From positions 1 through 64,000 of the forward strand of contig CABVRQ010000011.1 in NCBI GenBank assembly GCA_902500695.1: a stretch of 64,000 nt of DNA, read 5' to 3'. The DNA comes from an uncultured Nitrospira sp. (GTDB taxonomy: Bacteria > Nitrospirota > Nitrospiria > Nitrospirales > UBA8639). The stretch's first letter is position 1; each line of letters opens with the position of its first letter. This document shows, one piece after another, positions 43,049-52,097 of the stretch. Position numbers and translations under genes: made by a program. Below the pieces are notes generated by a model, which ran no database searches, was not told the origin of the DNA, and saw only the letters and a list, made by a program, of their open reading frames with translations.

Positions 43049-43364
43049 TGTCTTCTCCCTGGATATTTAAAATGACCAAAATTTCAATGAGTTTATGTTT
43101 GTTACCACAGGTGCCATTGTACACACAAGTCCCCGAAAATCAAAAATTTGTTGTACTCGTGGATCTCGAACGGTGAAACGGTGGTTGTTCGACGTGCGCA
43201 ATAGAGGATCACTGGAACCCGCTTTTACCAGAGAAGGAGAACGAGCACATTTGAGGAAGTAGTCTAGTGTGCCGTAGATAAGCATTTGATTTTGCAGTAA
43301 ACTTGCCACTAAGACTGCGTTGAGGCCAGGTTGGAGAGGAGTGCCCGTTGTGGCCTTCTGGGAG
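43049..43364. other. Upstream region of rpmB and start of a decayed zone
   Basis: About 315 bases with the rpmB upstream region. No frame with family resemblance was seen. The minus frames of 43067-43309 and 43209-43571 have no ribosome binding site and no recognised motif. Confidence 0.35.
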
Positions 43365-43724
43365 ATGAAATCCCTTGAAAAATCTGTGCGGGATGAAAAT
43401 GGCTGCTTTCAGCTCAAAGGATTCACAGCAAGATGGGCTAGTGGGGCGGTTACAGAAGTGCCAGTAGTTCGAGTCTGCGGTGAAACGGATGGCAATTATA
43501 ATTTCGTCCTGCCACGCGTTATGAACCATCCGAACTTTGAAAAAGATCTGCAATTTGCCTTCCAAGTCCAAGCTGTCAGAACTCAGAAATCTCAGGCTGA
43601 AGCCTCTCAGGCGGCTGCATCCACCGCGATGTGGTCAGCCGCAAAGCTAGGACAGGTGACACAAAAGCCGATTCATTGTTCCACATATAACTTGGGCAAT
43701 ACTATTCAAACAAATTGTCAGTGA
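43365..43724 (+). CDS. Possible hypothetical protein or remnant
   Basis: A 119-residue frame from ATG 43365 (a TTG at 43320 would add 15). The last 40 residues (QAAASTAMWSAAKLGQ, then CSTYNLGNTIQTNC) look protein-like with two cysteines, while the first half is less convincing. No ribosome binding site of normal spacing is present. It stands in a zone with other decayed sequence, so it may be the tail of a lost gene. Its function is unknown. Confidence 0.35.
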   Translation: MKSLEKSVRDENGCFQLKGFTARWASGAVTEVPVVRVCGETDGNYNFVLPRVMNHPNFEKDLQFAFQVQAVRTQKSQAEASQAAASTAMWSAAKLGQVTQKPIHCSTYNLGNTIQTNCQ

Positions 43725-43757
43725 GTCCGTGCTTGCTGTCAAAGACTCTAATTATAG

Positions 43758-44275
43758 ATGACGCCACAAGATCCCACACTTAGGCGAGGCGATAATGGAG
43801 TCAAGGATTCCGAGATTCCCAAGTATGTCCGGAAACTCAAAGGATTCCTGGGACACGAAGCTCTGAATCGAGTTTTTTTCGGTCTAAGCGCGAAGGCGAA
43901 TCAGGGTTTGATCCTGTAGTCTTTCGGTGTTGTCGCCCGCGTAAGACCCCCGAAGAATTGCTGGATTACATTTACAAAACTCTCAAGGAGAAGGTGAGCA
44001 CACAGCTATCAGGTGTCAGAGCGGGGGTGGCTATCGCTCATTTTAGCGGCATATACGATCCAAATGTGTTTAATGATTCAGAATGGAAGCAAAACGTCCT
44101 CCGTAAGTTATTCAAACGACGGTATTTGGCGGCTATTGTCCTACAATGTGCCGGCCGGATAGAAATCAGGGCAACAGACATTCTTCACTCCACTCCAGCC
44201 ATTGTATTCAGGAACCCAGAAACGGATTTTCCGCTGGTTTCTGGGGCCCAACACCTAACTCAGGCAATAGGTTGA
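43758..44275 (+). pseudogene. Frameshifted remnant of an unknown gene
   Basis: A 53-codon frame from ATG 43758 (MTPQDPTLRRGDNGVK...) stops at TAG 43917. A second frame, open from the middle of the first, continues to 44275 with a plausible chain: PEELLDYIYKTLKEKVSTQ, then GVAIAHFSGIYDPNVF and RYLAAIVLQCAGRIE. The change of frame inside what reads as one protein suggests a frameshift in a decaying gene. The family was not recognised. The two frames could also be chance; the composition of the second is the better sign. Confidence 0.4.
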
Positions 44276-44406
44276 ATCTTGTTTTTTTTCGCTCTCTCCT
44301 TTTCCCTTAGGCTTTGCCTGAAAAGAGGGTTGATGTCTGTACGGTTCTTCATGGTCATTTGATGTAAGGCTTCCGTTTCTGGCGTAATAGGATTTTTCTA
44401 ATCATC

Positions 44407-46623
44407 ATGCCGATTCAATCTTCTCTCTCTGAGATTCCCATTCAATTTGCCAAAGGGGTGGGGCCCCGGAGGGCTCGTTTGTTGGAAAAATTAGGGGTGC
44501 AGACAATAGAAGATGCTTTTTGGTTTTTGCCCTGGCGATACGAAAACCGATTGGAAGTGTTGCCCATCGGGAATCTTCTCCCAGGCATGAAGGCCACCAT
44601 TAAAGGCAGAGTGCAGAAAGTGTGGGTGAAAACCACCTATCGAAAACGTCTGGTGGTGGTCACGGTTACGGTGAGGGATGAGACGGGTCTTATCGAATGC
44701 GTGTTTTTTAATCAGCCCTATTTGGAGAAAACCTTCTGGCCTGGTGTGTCTCTGTTATTAACCGGGCCAGTCTTGTCCAATTCTTCTGGAAGCCTTCCGA
44801 TGACGATGCGCGGGCCGGAGTATGAATTGTTGGATGAGGACGAATTGCCGGACATGTGTGGGGGCCGGATTGTTCCCGTCTATCATGAGACGAATGGCCT
44901 GAGCTCCAAGCAGATTCGACGAATTATGCGATCAATTTTTGACCATTATGCCAGCCATCTTCAGGAGATGTTGCCGATGGCAATGCGCAGGCAATTGGGG
45001 GTCCCAACCCTCCCAGAGGCGTTACCCGTCTTACATTTTCCCAATCAGGAGCGTTCTGTGGAGGTCCTGAATCAACAGGCAACTCCCGAGCATAGGCGGT
45101 TGGCGTTTGAAGAATTGTTTCTCCTGCAATTAGCACTCGCCATGCGGCGCCAAGGGCAGACTCAGGACCTTGAAGGCATCGCATTTGCTGTTCGCAATCC
45201 GTTGGTCGAACAGCTGAAAACCGTGTTGCCCTTTTCGCTCACTTCGGCACAGGAGCGGGTGATCCAAGAAATTAGCCATGCGATGGAACTTCCAACGAGT
45301 ATGAACCGCCTCCTGCAAGGAGATGTCGGATGCGGGAAAACGGTGGTGGCCCTTCATGCCATCGTGATGGCTTGTGGGTCCGGGTATCAAGCCGCTCTGA
45401 TGGCACCGACAGAAGTGTTGAGTGAGCAGCATTATTTATCGTTGTTTCCGCTGTTTGAGGCCCTCGGTGTCCGGTGTCTCCTGTTGAAAGGCGGGCAAAC
45501 CGGACGCGAGCGAGGCGAAATTCTCGCAAGAATCCAGTCAGGGCATGTGCAGGTGGTGGTGGGTACGCACGCATTGTTACAGCCGGATGTGCACTTTGCC
45601 AAGCTTGGGTTGGTGATTGTGGATGAGCAGCACAAATTCGGCGTGCTGCAGCGCGCGCAGCTTCGTGGAAAAGCGGCCTGGCATCCCGATGTCTTGGTGA
45701 TGACTGCCACGCCTATTCCCAGGACCTTAGCGATGACGCTCTATGGCGATTTGGATGTGTCGGTGATTGATCAGTTTCCTCCAGGGAAAAAACCCGTAAA
45801 GACGATGTTGTTCCCGACCGGTCAACGGAAAGAAGCGCATCGTTTGATGCGAAAGGAATTAGAAGCGGGGCGGCAGGCCTATGTGGTGTATCCGCTCGTT
45901 GAACCATCAGAAAAAATAGATTTGCAAGCAGCCGTTGAGGCTGCCGAGCAATTACGCGAAGAATTTTCTCCTTTTCGTCTCGGCTTGTTGCACGGTCGTT
46001 TGTCTTCCCGGGAAAAGCAAGCCGTTATGGCGCAGTTCAAAGAGAACGAGATTGATGTGTTGGTGGCCACCACCGTGGTCGAGGTGGGTTTGGACGTTCA
46101 TAATGCGACGGTCATGCTTATTGAGCATGCGGAACGTTTCGGGCTTGCGCAACTTCACCAATTGCGTGGCCGGGTCGGGCGAGGTCTTCATCAGGGATAT
46201 TGCCTTCTGATTCATGCTTTGGGAACAATTCCGCCCTACTCACAGCAAATGCCCATGAAACTTGAGGCGGGTCAACAGTTTGCTGATGAAATCATCAATA
46301 GCTCGGAAGGGAAAGCGTTCTCTCGATCAACGGCCCGTCGACGGCTCGGAGTATTTGCGCAATGTGACGATGGGTTTGCCTTGGCGGAAGAAGATTTGAA
46401 AATTCGCGGGCCTGGCCATGTTCTTGGGGTAAAACAATGGGGTGATATCGATTTTCGGGTGGCGGATTTGGCTCGAGATACCCTGCTATTAATCAAAGCC
46501 AAGCAGATGGCAGTGGAATTATTGGAACGTGATCCCCATTTGATCCTTCCCGACCATCACATTCTCAAGGAAACCCTTCGTCGCAAGTGGAGTGAAAAGT
46601 TGGCGTTGGGGGGAATTGGATAA
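44407..46623 (+). CDS. recG: ATP-dependent DNA helicase RecG
   Basis: A 738-residue helicase that drives back stalled replication forks and branch-migrates Holliday junctions. The N-terminal HhH-like start IQFAKGVGPRRARLLEKLG leads to the OB wedge domain. The motor has Walker A GDVGCGKT (about 306-313), the DExH-type box DEQHKFG, TATPIPRTLAM and motif VI QLRGRVGRG. It is slightly longer than E. coli RecG (693), from a longer N-terminal part. It stands alone on plus, upstream of tRNA-Leu. Confidence 0.96.
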   Translation: MPIQSSLSEIPIQFAKGVGPRRARLLEKLGVQTIEDAFWFLPWRYENRLEVLPIGNLLPGMKATIKGRVQKVWVKTTYRKRLVVVTVTVRDETGLIECVFFNQPYLEKTFWPGVSLLLTGPVLSNSSGSLPMTMRGPEYELLDEDELPDMCGGRIVPVYHETNGLSSKQIRRIMRSIFDHYASHLQEMLPMAMRRQLGVPTLPEALPVLHFPNQERSVEVLNQQATPEHRRLAFEELFLLQLALAMRRQGQTQDLEGIAFAVRNPLVEQLKTVLPFSLTSAQERVIQEISHAMELPTSMNRLLQGDVGCGKTVVALHAIVMACGSGYQAALMAPTEVLSEQHYLSLFPLFEALGVRCLLLKGGQTGRERGEILARIQSGHVQVVVGTHALLQPDVHFAKLGLVIVDEQHKFGVLQRAQLRGKAAWHPDVLVMTATPIPRTLAMTLYGDLDVSVIDQFPPGKKPVKTMLFPTGQRKEAHRLMRKELEAGRQAYVVYPLVEPSEKIDLQAAVEAAEQLREEFSPFRLGLLHGRLSSREKQAVMAQFKENEIDVLVATTVVEVGLDVHNATVMLIEHAERFGLAQLHQLRGRVGRGLHQGYCLLIHALGTIPPYSQQMPMKLEAGQQFADEIINSSEGKAFSRSTARRRLGVFAQCDDGFALAEEDLKIRGPGHVLGVKQWGDIDFRVADLARDTLLLIKAKQMAVELLERDPHLILPDHHILKETLRRKWSEKLALGGIG

Positions 46624-46760
46624 AACCAAGGGGCATGATTACTCTTGCAATGACCTAATGAGATGATATTGATAGGGTAAATCCTACGTAGTAAATGGAA
46701 TCCTATCCCGATTGACCTGTCAGGAGGTTCATGGTAGATATCGCATGTCAAATTGGCATT

Positions 46761-46847
46761 GCCCGGATGGCGGAACTGGCAGACGCGCCGGACTCAAAAT
46801 CCGGTTCTTTCACGAGAGTGGGAGTTCGACCCTCCCTCCGGGCACCA
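46761..46847 (+). tRNA. tRNA-Leu (anticodon CAA)
   Basis: An 87-nt class II tRNA. The acceptor stem GCCCGGA pairs with TCCGGGC (positions by the 3' end). The anticodon stem CCGGA/TCCGG holds the loop CTCAAAA with anticodon CAA at 46795-46797. A long variable arm (TTCTTTCACGAGAGTGG region) and the T-arm GAGTTCGACCCTC follow. The 3' CCA is encoded. It reads UUG codons. Confidence 0.96.
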
Positions 46848-46976
46848 GCATAATTTCTATAATATTTTGTGACATGGATAAAGCAAAATTCATCATACAT
46901 TAAATATGGGATTCTGGTGAGGTTTATCAGGGGTATTTCGAGTATGGCGACCGGAAAATTGATGTCAAAAATTGAC

Positions 46977-47005
46977 TTGACAGGGGCTACCGCCTTGACT
47001 ATAGT
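46977..47005 (+). promoter_or_regulatory. Sigma-70 type promoter upstream of exported protein
   Basis: TTGACA (46977-46982), a 17-bp spacer and TATAGT (47000-47005). The -35 is perfect and the -10 has one mismatch. It is about 87 bp upstream of the ATG at 47092, the best promoter seen in the window. Confidence 0.7.
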
Positions 47006-47091
47006 TGGTGCCCTTGATCCTGAAATAAAATCGTATATTTGAATTAGTTCGTTTTTTTGATTATTAACTCACACTTCCAAGGAGGAGCCAC

Positions 47092-47847
47092 ATGCGGAAG
47101 GTAGGGTATTTTGGATTAGCAATGATTTTTGCAGGCTCGGTGAGCGTGGCGGTGGCGCAAGAGCGTCAACCACAGCATGTAGGGTATGGTACGGGGGTCG
47201 GGGAATCCCAGGGTGTTGGCGACAGGTCGCGAGTGATGGATCAAGACGACATGTTACGGTATCTCTCGGCGAATGAAACCATTCAGGGAGAAGTTTTGGC
47301 CATTGATCGGGCCAGCCACGAGCTGCTTCTCATTAAAGGAGGAAGTTCGCAGGATGAACGGCAGACCCTGAGAGGGTCTTTGAACATCATGACCCTGTAT
47401 TTAGACGATAAAACGAATTATGAGAACTTGAAGGCGGTTGGGAAGGGCGACTATGTAACCGTCCAGGCTGAGAACGAGACGACAGAGGCCCAAAAGTTTG
47501 GAACAGGCCGGAAGTTAGTTCGTGATGTGTATGTATTAGACGGGAGTCAATTGCTAGGCGGGATCGACAACCCTAACTTTAAGGGCGGGTTTGGTCAAGG
47601 GCCCGATCCTAATATGGCTCAGGGTCAAAATATTATGAATGATAGCTATACTGGTGTGCCTGATGGTGGGACTCAGGCCGGAGAGGTTCAGTCTGGGATC
47701 ACCAGCGAGGTGGGTATGATGACTGGTGCTGCTCCTTGCTGGCAATGTGCTCCACAACCTACGACCGTCAATGAGAAGACGGACAAAACCGTTGCGACGG
47801 ACTACGGTGATGATCGCAAGAACTATAACAAGGGCACGGTTCAATAA
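47092..47847 (+). CDS. Exported protein of unknown function
   Basis: A 251-residue protein with a clear signal peptide (MRKVGYFGLAMIFAGSVSVAVAQ, cleavage after VAQ or VAVA). The mature part has a small beta-rich domain (ETIQGEVLAIDRASHELLLI, then GDYVTVQAENET), similar to OB-like or DUF5666-like modules, and a glycine-, asparagine-rich low-complexity tail with two cysteines (CWQC). No enzyme motif is seen. It has a strong sigma-70 promoter, an AAGGAGGAG ribosome binding site and its own terminator at 47878, so it is probably an abundant single-gene product of the periplasm or cell surface. Confidence 0.7.
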   Translation: MRKVGYFGLAMIFAGSVSVAVAQERQPQHVGYGTGVGESQGVGDRSRVMDQDDMLRYLSANETIQGEVLAIDRASHELLLIKGGSSQDERQTLRGSLNIMTLYLDDKTNYENLKAVGKGDYVTVQAENETTEAQKFGTGRKLVRDVYVLDGSQLLGGIDNPNFKGGFGQGPDPNMAQGQNIMNDSYTGVPDGGTQAGEVQSGITSEVGMMTGAAPCWQCAPQPTTVNEKTDKTVATDYGDDRKNYNKGTVQ

Positions 47848-47877
47848 GTTCCTGGTTATAAGAGAGTTTTGTGGTTT

Positions 47878-47914
47878 AAAAGAGCGTGCCGGTTATTATC
47901 CGGCACGCTCTTTT
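47878..47914 (+). terminator. Strong bidirectional-looking terminator
   Basis: AAAAGAGCGTGCCGG (47878-47892) is the exact complement of CCGGCACGCTCTTTT (47900-47914) around a 7-nt loop. The A-tract and T-tract let it work on either strand. It ends the gene at 47092. Confidence 0.93.
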
Positions 47915-47997
47915 GTTATTTAGCCCATGAAATCAATCAGGATTGAAGAATATAAGTTTCTGTTAATAAGCTGTCGGCGGGAGAAGAATGAGAGCAC

Positions 47998-48222
47998 ATG
48001 GAAGAATTGGATCTTCGAGGTGTGATTTGTCCGTACAACTTTGTGAAGACGAAGCTTAAGCTGGAATCTTTAGAAATCGGTGACCAATTGAGGGTGTTGT
48101 TGGATGAAGGCGAACCAATTCGAAATGTCCCTCAAAGCATCACCAATGAGGGTCACCAGATCCTAAAACAAGAAAAAGTTGAACACTATTACCTTGTCGT
48201 TATTCAGAAGGTAGGTGAGTGA
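47998..48222 (+). CDS. TusA-family sulfur carrier protein
   Basis: A 74-residue protein with the TusA/SirA fold. LDLRGVICPYNFVKTKLKLE holds the persulfide cysteine Cys11 in the CPxxxxK motif. GDQLRVLLDEGEPIRNVPQS is the second half. TusA-like proteins pass sulfur to tRNA thiolation, molybdenum cofactor or sulfur oxidation. No tus or dsr partner is adjacent; the rhodanese at 32688 is a possible donor only in principle. The 3' end overlaps the convergent rsmI by 19 bp. Confidence 0.88.
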   Translation: MEELDLRGVICPYNFVKTKLKLESLEIGDQLRVLLDEGEPIRNVPQSITNEGHQILKQEKVEHYYLVVIQKVGE

Positions 48223-48950
48223 TGGGTACTCGTGCTCGTACTTTCAGGTACCGGTTCAAATTGCCTTTTACTTCTTTGAGGTAACCCCTGAATCAAAAGG
48301 GTTATTTCTCCTTTAATTGATTTTTCTTTTAACTGTTGAGCCACTTCCTCTATTTCCCCTCGCAGAATTTCTTCGTTGAGTTTTGTCAGTTCTCGTGTCA
48401 GTACAATGTTTCTGTTTCCCATGACGGCAGTGATGACTTGTAATGTTTTAAGAATCCGATGCTGGGTTTCAAAAACAATAATGGTTCCTTTCTCTTCTTT
48501 AAGATTTTGGAAAAATTTGTCCCTTGCGCCTGGTTTTCTTGGCACAAATCCCTCAAAGATAAACCGATCCGTTGGTAGGCCTGACACGCATAATGCCGTA
48601 AGAACGGAGGAAGGTCCTGGAATAGGAATAAGTGGAATGTTTGACTTGATGGCCTGGCGAACCAGATAAAAGCCTGGATCAGAAATAAGAGGGGTCCCCG
48701 CATCGCAGACCAATGCAACGGAACTTCCTTCCTGGAGACGATGGAGGAGAATATCGGTTTTCTCCTCCTTATTGAAATCGTGATAACTGGTGAGTGGTGT
48801 GCCGATGTGATAATAGGTGCAGAGTTTTTGTGTACGCCGCGTGTCCTCAGCTGCAATAATGGCCACTTCTTTTAGAATGCGGATAGCCCGGAAGGTCATA
48901 TCTTCCAGATTACCGATAGGAGTGCTAACAATATAGAGTGTTCCGGTCAT
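48204..48950 (-). CDS. rsmI: 16S rRNA 2'-O-methyltransferase RsmI
   Basis: A 248-residue SAM enzyme of the tetrapyrrole-methylase fold that methylates C1402 of 16S rRNA. TLYIVSTPIGNLEDMTFRA is the conserved start, AEDTRRTQKLC and CDAGTPLISDPGF follow, and FVPRKPGARD is the third motif. ATG 48950 was chosen because MTGTLYIVSTPIGN is the family start; a TTG at 48974 would add eight residues. The last 20 residues are Ser/Thr/His-rich. It is convergent with tusA. Confidence 0.93.
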   Translation of the reverse strand: MTGTLYIVSTPIGNLEDMTFRAIRILKEVAIIAAEDTRRTQKLCTYYHIGTPLTSYHDFNKEEKTDILLHRLQEGSSVALVCDAGTPLISDPGFYLVRQAIKSNIPLIPIPGPSSVLTALCVSGLPTDRFIFEGFVPRKPGARDKFFQNLKEEKGTIIVFETQHRILKTLQVITAVMGNRNIVLTRELTKLNEEILRGEIEEVAQQLKEKSIKGEITLLIQGLPQRSKRQFEPVPESTSTSTHHSPTF

Positions 48951-49069
48951 GGCTTGTTGAGGAAAATGATGCAAGGCAAGGTTGGGATGGTACTGGGTGA
49001 GTCTGTCATTGTCCAGGAAGGTCCAGTCCTAATTGCCTCGTCCCTCTGTTTCGGGGAGGTGCATGGGTT

Positions 49070-49846
49070 GGGGTCACCATTGCCAAGGCGTTTGTTGAAC
49101 AAGGAGTTCGTGGCGCTGTTTGTGTAAGACGTTGGGGAAATTTAAAGCGTATAGCCGTGGCTATGACTGAAGGCCGTGGGGAAGTGCTTTCCTTATCATG
49201 TGTTGCGACTAAACGGGACGATGTTGAGCTTGCCGTTAAGACGGTGATCCAGAAATTTAGGCCGAATTGACATTCTTGTTCATAACGATGGAGCATCAGG
49301 TCGAACGTCGATCCACGATGTGGGTGATTTGAAATATCAGAATATTCTTCGGGTGATATAAATAGGCAGCTACTTGGTGCCAAGCTCGCTGTTGCCCATA
49401 CGCTCACTCACGACTATGGACGTATGGTCAATGAATCATCGCCTTGGGACGGTTTGGTGTGTCAGGTTATTGGCGTATTGTCCCGCGAACCATGGCATTT
49501 TAGAGTTCAAGCCCTGGCGTTAGAGGTCGCCTCCTAAGGCATGACGATGAATGTCATTTGCCCAACGTGAGTGGATACTGCCATGGTCAGGCAGGGGATC
49601 AAAGAAAGTGCCGCCAGCCTTGTGGTTTCCCCTGATGAATTTCGTGAAATCGCGATTAGTACGATTCCGGTAAAAAGAATGGCAGAAGCCGACGAAGTGG
49701 CCAGTGTCGTCCTGTATCTTTGCTCACATGCGGCTAGGGCAATAACTGGGCAAGGCTTAAACATATGTGGTAGAGCTCCCCTCGGCATTGCATCGGTGGA
49801 TAGGCTTGGTGAATTTCGGTTTTTGTTAAATCGGAAATATTGGTAA
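49070..49846 (+). pseudogene. Decayed short-chain dehydrogenase/reductase gene
   Basis: Pieces of one SDR protein occur in order but in different frames. They are VTIAKAFVEQGVRGAV (N-terminal Rossmann region), then after a shift near 49260 GRIDILVHNDGASGRTSIHDV (the NAG-type motif), GAKLAVAHTLTHDYGRMVN, GMTMNVICPT, a stop, and VDTAMVRQG...SVVLYLCSHAARAITGQGLNI, the usual SDR C-terminus. Stops and frameshifts interrupt it at several points. It most resembles FabG/3-hydroxyacyl-type oxidoreductases. The first half of the Rossmann motif (TGxxxGIG) is lost or strongly changed. It is between rsmI and ccsA and appears to be a genuine remnant. Confidence 0.85.
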
Positions 49847-49929
49847 CTCGTTGATTTTCTTGACCTTCTATAGAGCCAGCTCTATACTCGACATGGGTTT
49901 CTCTGCATGCGCCTTTACTAGGATATTCC

Positions 49930-50739
49930 ATGCCTGAATTGCTGCCATATCTCACCATGGGCCTTTATTTTGGAGGCACGCTCCTTTTCCTTTTATATCT
50001 CTGGCATCGTTCTGATGTCATCGCAAATATTTCACTTGGGATCACAGGTTTAGGGTTTCTTTCTCATACTTCGGCGCTAATTTTGGCTATGGTATCGACG
50101 GGGCATGTCCCTATCATGACCTTTAGGGATGCGATGTCATTTTTTGCCTGGGGGCTTGTCCTGGTTTTTTTGGTGGTTGGCCTAAAAAGGGGGTTAGAAG
50201 TGTTAGGCGCATTTATCCTTCCCCTGGCCTTTCTGTCTCTCGTTTCGGCAACTCTTGCGCCTCAGTCAGCCGGCACTCTCGCCCCGGTCTTTCAGACGGT
50301 ATGGGTGCATGTGACCCTGAGTATCCTGGGTACCATCGGATTTGCTGTGGCCTTCGTGGCCGGGCTGATGTATGTGATGCAAGAGCGTCTTTTGAAGTCA
50401 AAACAATTTAATGTGTTATCTTTCAAGCTCCCACCGCTGGATTTTTTGGATTCTTTAAATCAACGATCTATCCTTTTTGGGTTTCCCTTATTAACCTTGG
50501 GAATCCTGACAGGGGCGGTTTCAGCCCAATTGACGATAGGTTCGTATTTAAGTTGGAATTCTGAACAAATTTGGGCGTTAATTACCTGGTTCTTTTATTT
50601 TGCGGTTTTGATGGGAAGAGTGACAGCCGGATGGAGGGCGAAAAAGGCCGCCTATCTAACCATTGTGGGATTTGCCGGGGTGATTTTGACTTTTGTCGGC
50701 ATCCTTATCAAAAGTCCGCAGCCAATGTCACCGCTATGA
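49930..50739 (+). CDS. CcsA/HemX-family cytochrome c assembly protein
   Basis: A 269-residue inner-membrane protein with eight or so membrane segments. VHVTLSILGTIGFAVAFVAG and the later region WALITWFFYFAVLMGRVTAGW fit the CcsA/CcmC heme-handling family. The histidines in GHVPIMTFRDAMSFFAW and WVHVT are likely heme ligands; the WWD-type loop is poorly preserved, which is typical of HemX-like members beside hemA. It is coupled to hemA by an ATGA overlap. It probably helps heme delivery for cytochrome c or controls HemA level. Confidence 0.85.
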   Translation: MPELLPYLTMGLYFGGTLLFLLYLWHRSDVIANISLGITGLGFLSHTSALILAMVSTGHVPIMTFRDAMSFFAWGLVLVFLVVGLKRGLEVLGAFILPLAFLSLVSATLAPQSAGTLAPVFQTVWVHVTLSILGTIGFAVAFVAGLMYVMQERLLKSKQFNVLSFKLPPLDFLDSLNQRSILFGFPLLTLGILTGAVSAQLTIGSYLSWNSEQIWALITWFFYFAVLMGRVTAGWRAKKAAYLTIVGFAGVILTFVGILIKSPQPMSPL

Positions 50740-52094
50740 ATATTATCGTTTTAGGCCTCAATCATCGGACGGCTTCCGTTGAACTTCGTGAATTACTGGC
50801 TATCCAGGATAGTCGAATGGGGGAAGCATTGGGTCGACTCATGGCGTATTCCGGAATCAAAGAGGCCATGTATCTGGGCACCTGCAACCGCGTTGAAGTG
50901 TATGCCGTCGTGGAAAAAGGTGAATGGGGTTTTCGTCAATTGGAAGATTTTTTGGTCTCAACCCATTTCTCTTTGTCCTCGGAGGATTTACTCCCTCACC
51001 TGTATCGATACAGTGATGATGAAGCCATCGCGCATTTGTTTCGGGTATCGGCCAGCTTAGATTCCATGGTCGTGGGAGAACCTCAGGTCCTCGGGCAAGT
51101 AAAGGAAGCGTATGAGCTGGCTTTGACCCATCGTTCATCCGGAGTCATTCTTAATAAGGTCGTCAAAAAAGCGATTTCGGTTGGGAAAAGTGTCCGGACG
51201 AACACGCGGATTGGGGAATATGCGGTTTCCGTCAGCTATGCTGCTGTGGAATTAGCCAAAAAAGTTTTTTCGAATCTGAAGCAACGAGTCGTGTTGTTAG
51301 TGGGAGCAGGGGAGATGGGGAAGTTGGCGGCCCAGCATTTGGTGAATCAGGGTGTGAAGGAAGTCCTCATTACCAATCGAAACCATCATCGTGCTTTCGC
51401 CCTTGCGGAGCGCTTTCATGGACAGGCGGTTCCATATGAACAGCTTCGAAGCACGCTTCCCAAAGTTGATATTGTGATTTGCGCCACCGGTGCTCCCCAC
51501 TATGTCATTACCAAAGATGATATCGAAATGGCGGTGTATCATCGAATGAACCGACCAATGTTTTTGATTGATATCACGGTGCCTCGAAATATTGATCCGA
51601 CGGTTAAGGATGTTGATAACGCCTATGTGTTTGATATTGATGATCTCAAGGCCCATGTGGGGCATAATCAGGAGGAACGATTGAAAGAGGCCGAAACCGC
51701 GGAGTGCATGGTGAGGGAGGAAGTCGGCAGTATGGTGGCCTGGGTTCGCGGACTGGAGGCAACGCCCACCATTGTGGCTCTGAGAAAAAAAGCGGAAGAG
51801 ATCAAGCAAAGCGAGTTGGAGAAAGTCTTCGGTCGTTTGGGGGAATTGTCGCCGAAGGAGCGAGCTGCCATCGAAGGGCTGGCCTCGGCAATTGTGAATA
51901 AATTACTACATGGTCCGGTCGTGACATTAAAATCCGAAGCGCAATCTCAAAATGGATTTGCGTTTATTGAAGCCGCCCGCCGGTTTTTTGAACTTCGGGA
52001 ACGGGAGATTCACTCCGAAGAGGTCCAGCTCCTGGAAGATGAGACAGGTGATGGCGTCAGCGAGGAGCCCCTGCCGCAAAAGGATGGCGTGTGA
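50736..52094 (+). CDS. hemA: Glutamyl-tRNA reductase
   Basis: A 452-residue enzyme that makes glutamate-1-semialdehyde from Glu-tRNA, the first step of tetrapyrrole synthesis. LGLNHRTASVELRE and YLGTCNRVEVYAV with catalytic Cys50 are intact. The NADPH domain has LLVGAGEMGKLAAQHL, and the C-terminal dimerisation helix ends the chain. ATG 50736 was chosen over an upstream frame start because it overlaps the ccsA stop (ATGA) and fits the family. It leads the heme run, 3 bp before hemC. Confidence 0.96.
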   Translation: MNIIVLGLNHRTASVELRELLAIQDSRMGEALGRLMAYSGIKEAMYLGTCNRVEVYAVVEKGEWGFRQLEDFLVSTHFSLSSEDLLPHLYRYSDDEAIAHLFRVSASLDSMVVGEPQVLGQVKEAYELALTHRSSGVILNKVVKKAISVGKSVRTNTRIGEYAVSVSYAAVELAKKVFSNLKQRVVLLVGAGEMGKLAAQHLVNQGVKEVLITNRNHHRAFALAERFHGQAVPYEQLRSTLPKVDIVICATGAPHYVITKDDIEMAVYHRMNRPMFLIDITVPRNIDPTVKDVDNAYVFDIDDLKAHVGHNQEERLKEAETAECMVREEVGSMVAWVRGLEATPTIVALRKKAEEIKQSELEKVFGRLGELSPKERAAIEGLASAIVNKLLHGPVVTLKSEAQSQNGFAFIEAARRFFELREREIHSEEVQLLEDETGDGVSEEPLPQKDGV

Positions 52095-52097
52095 ATC

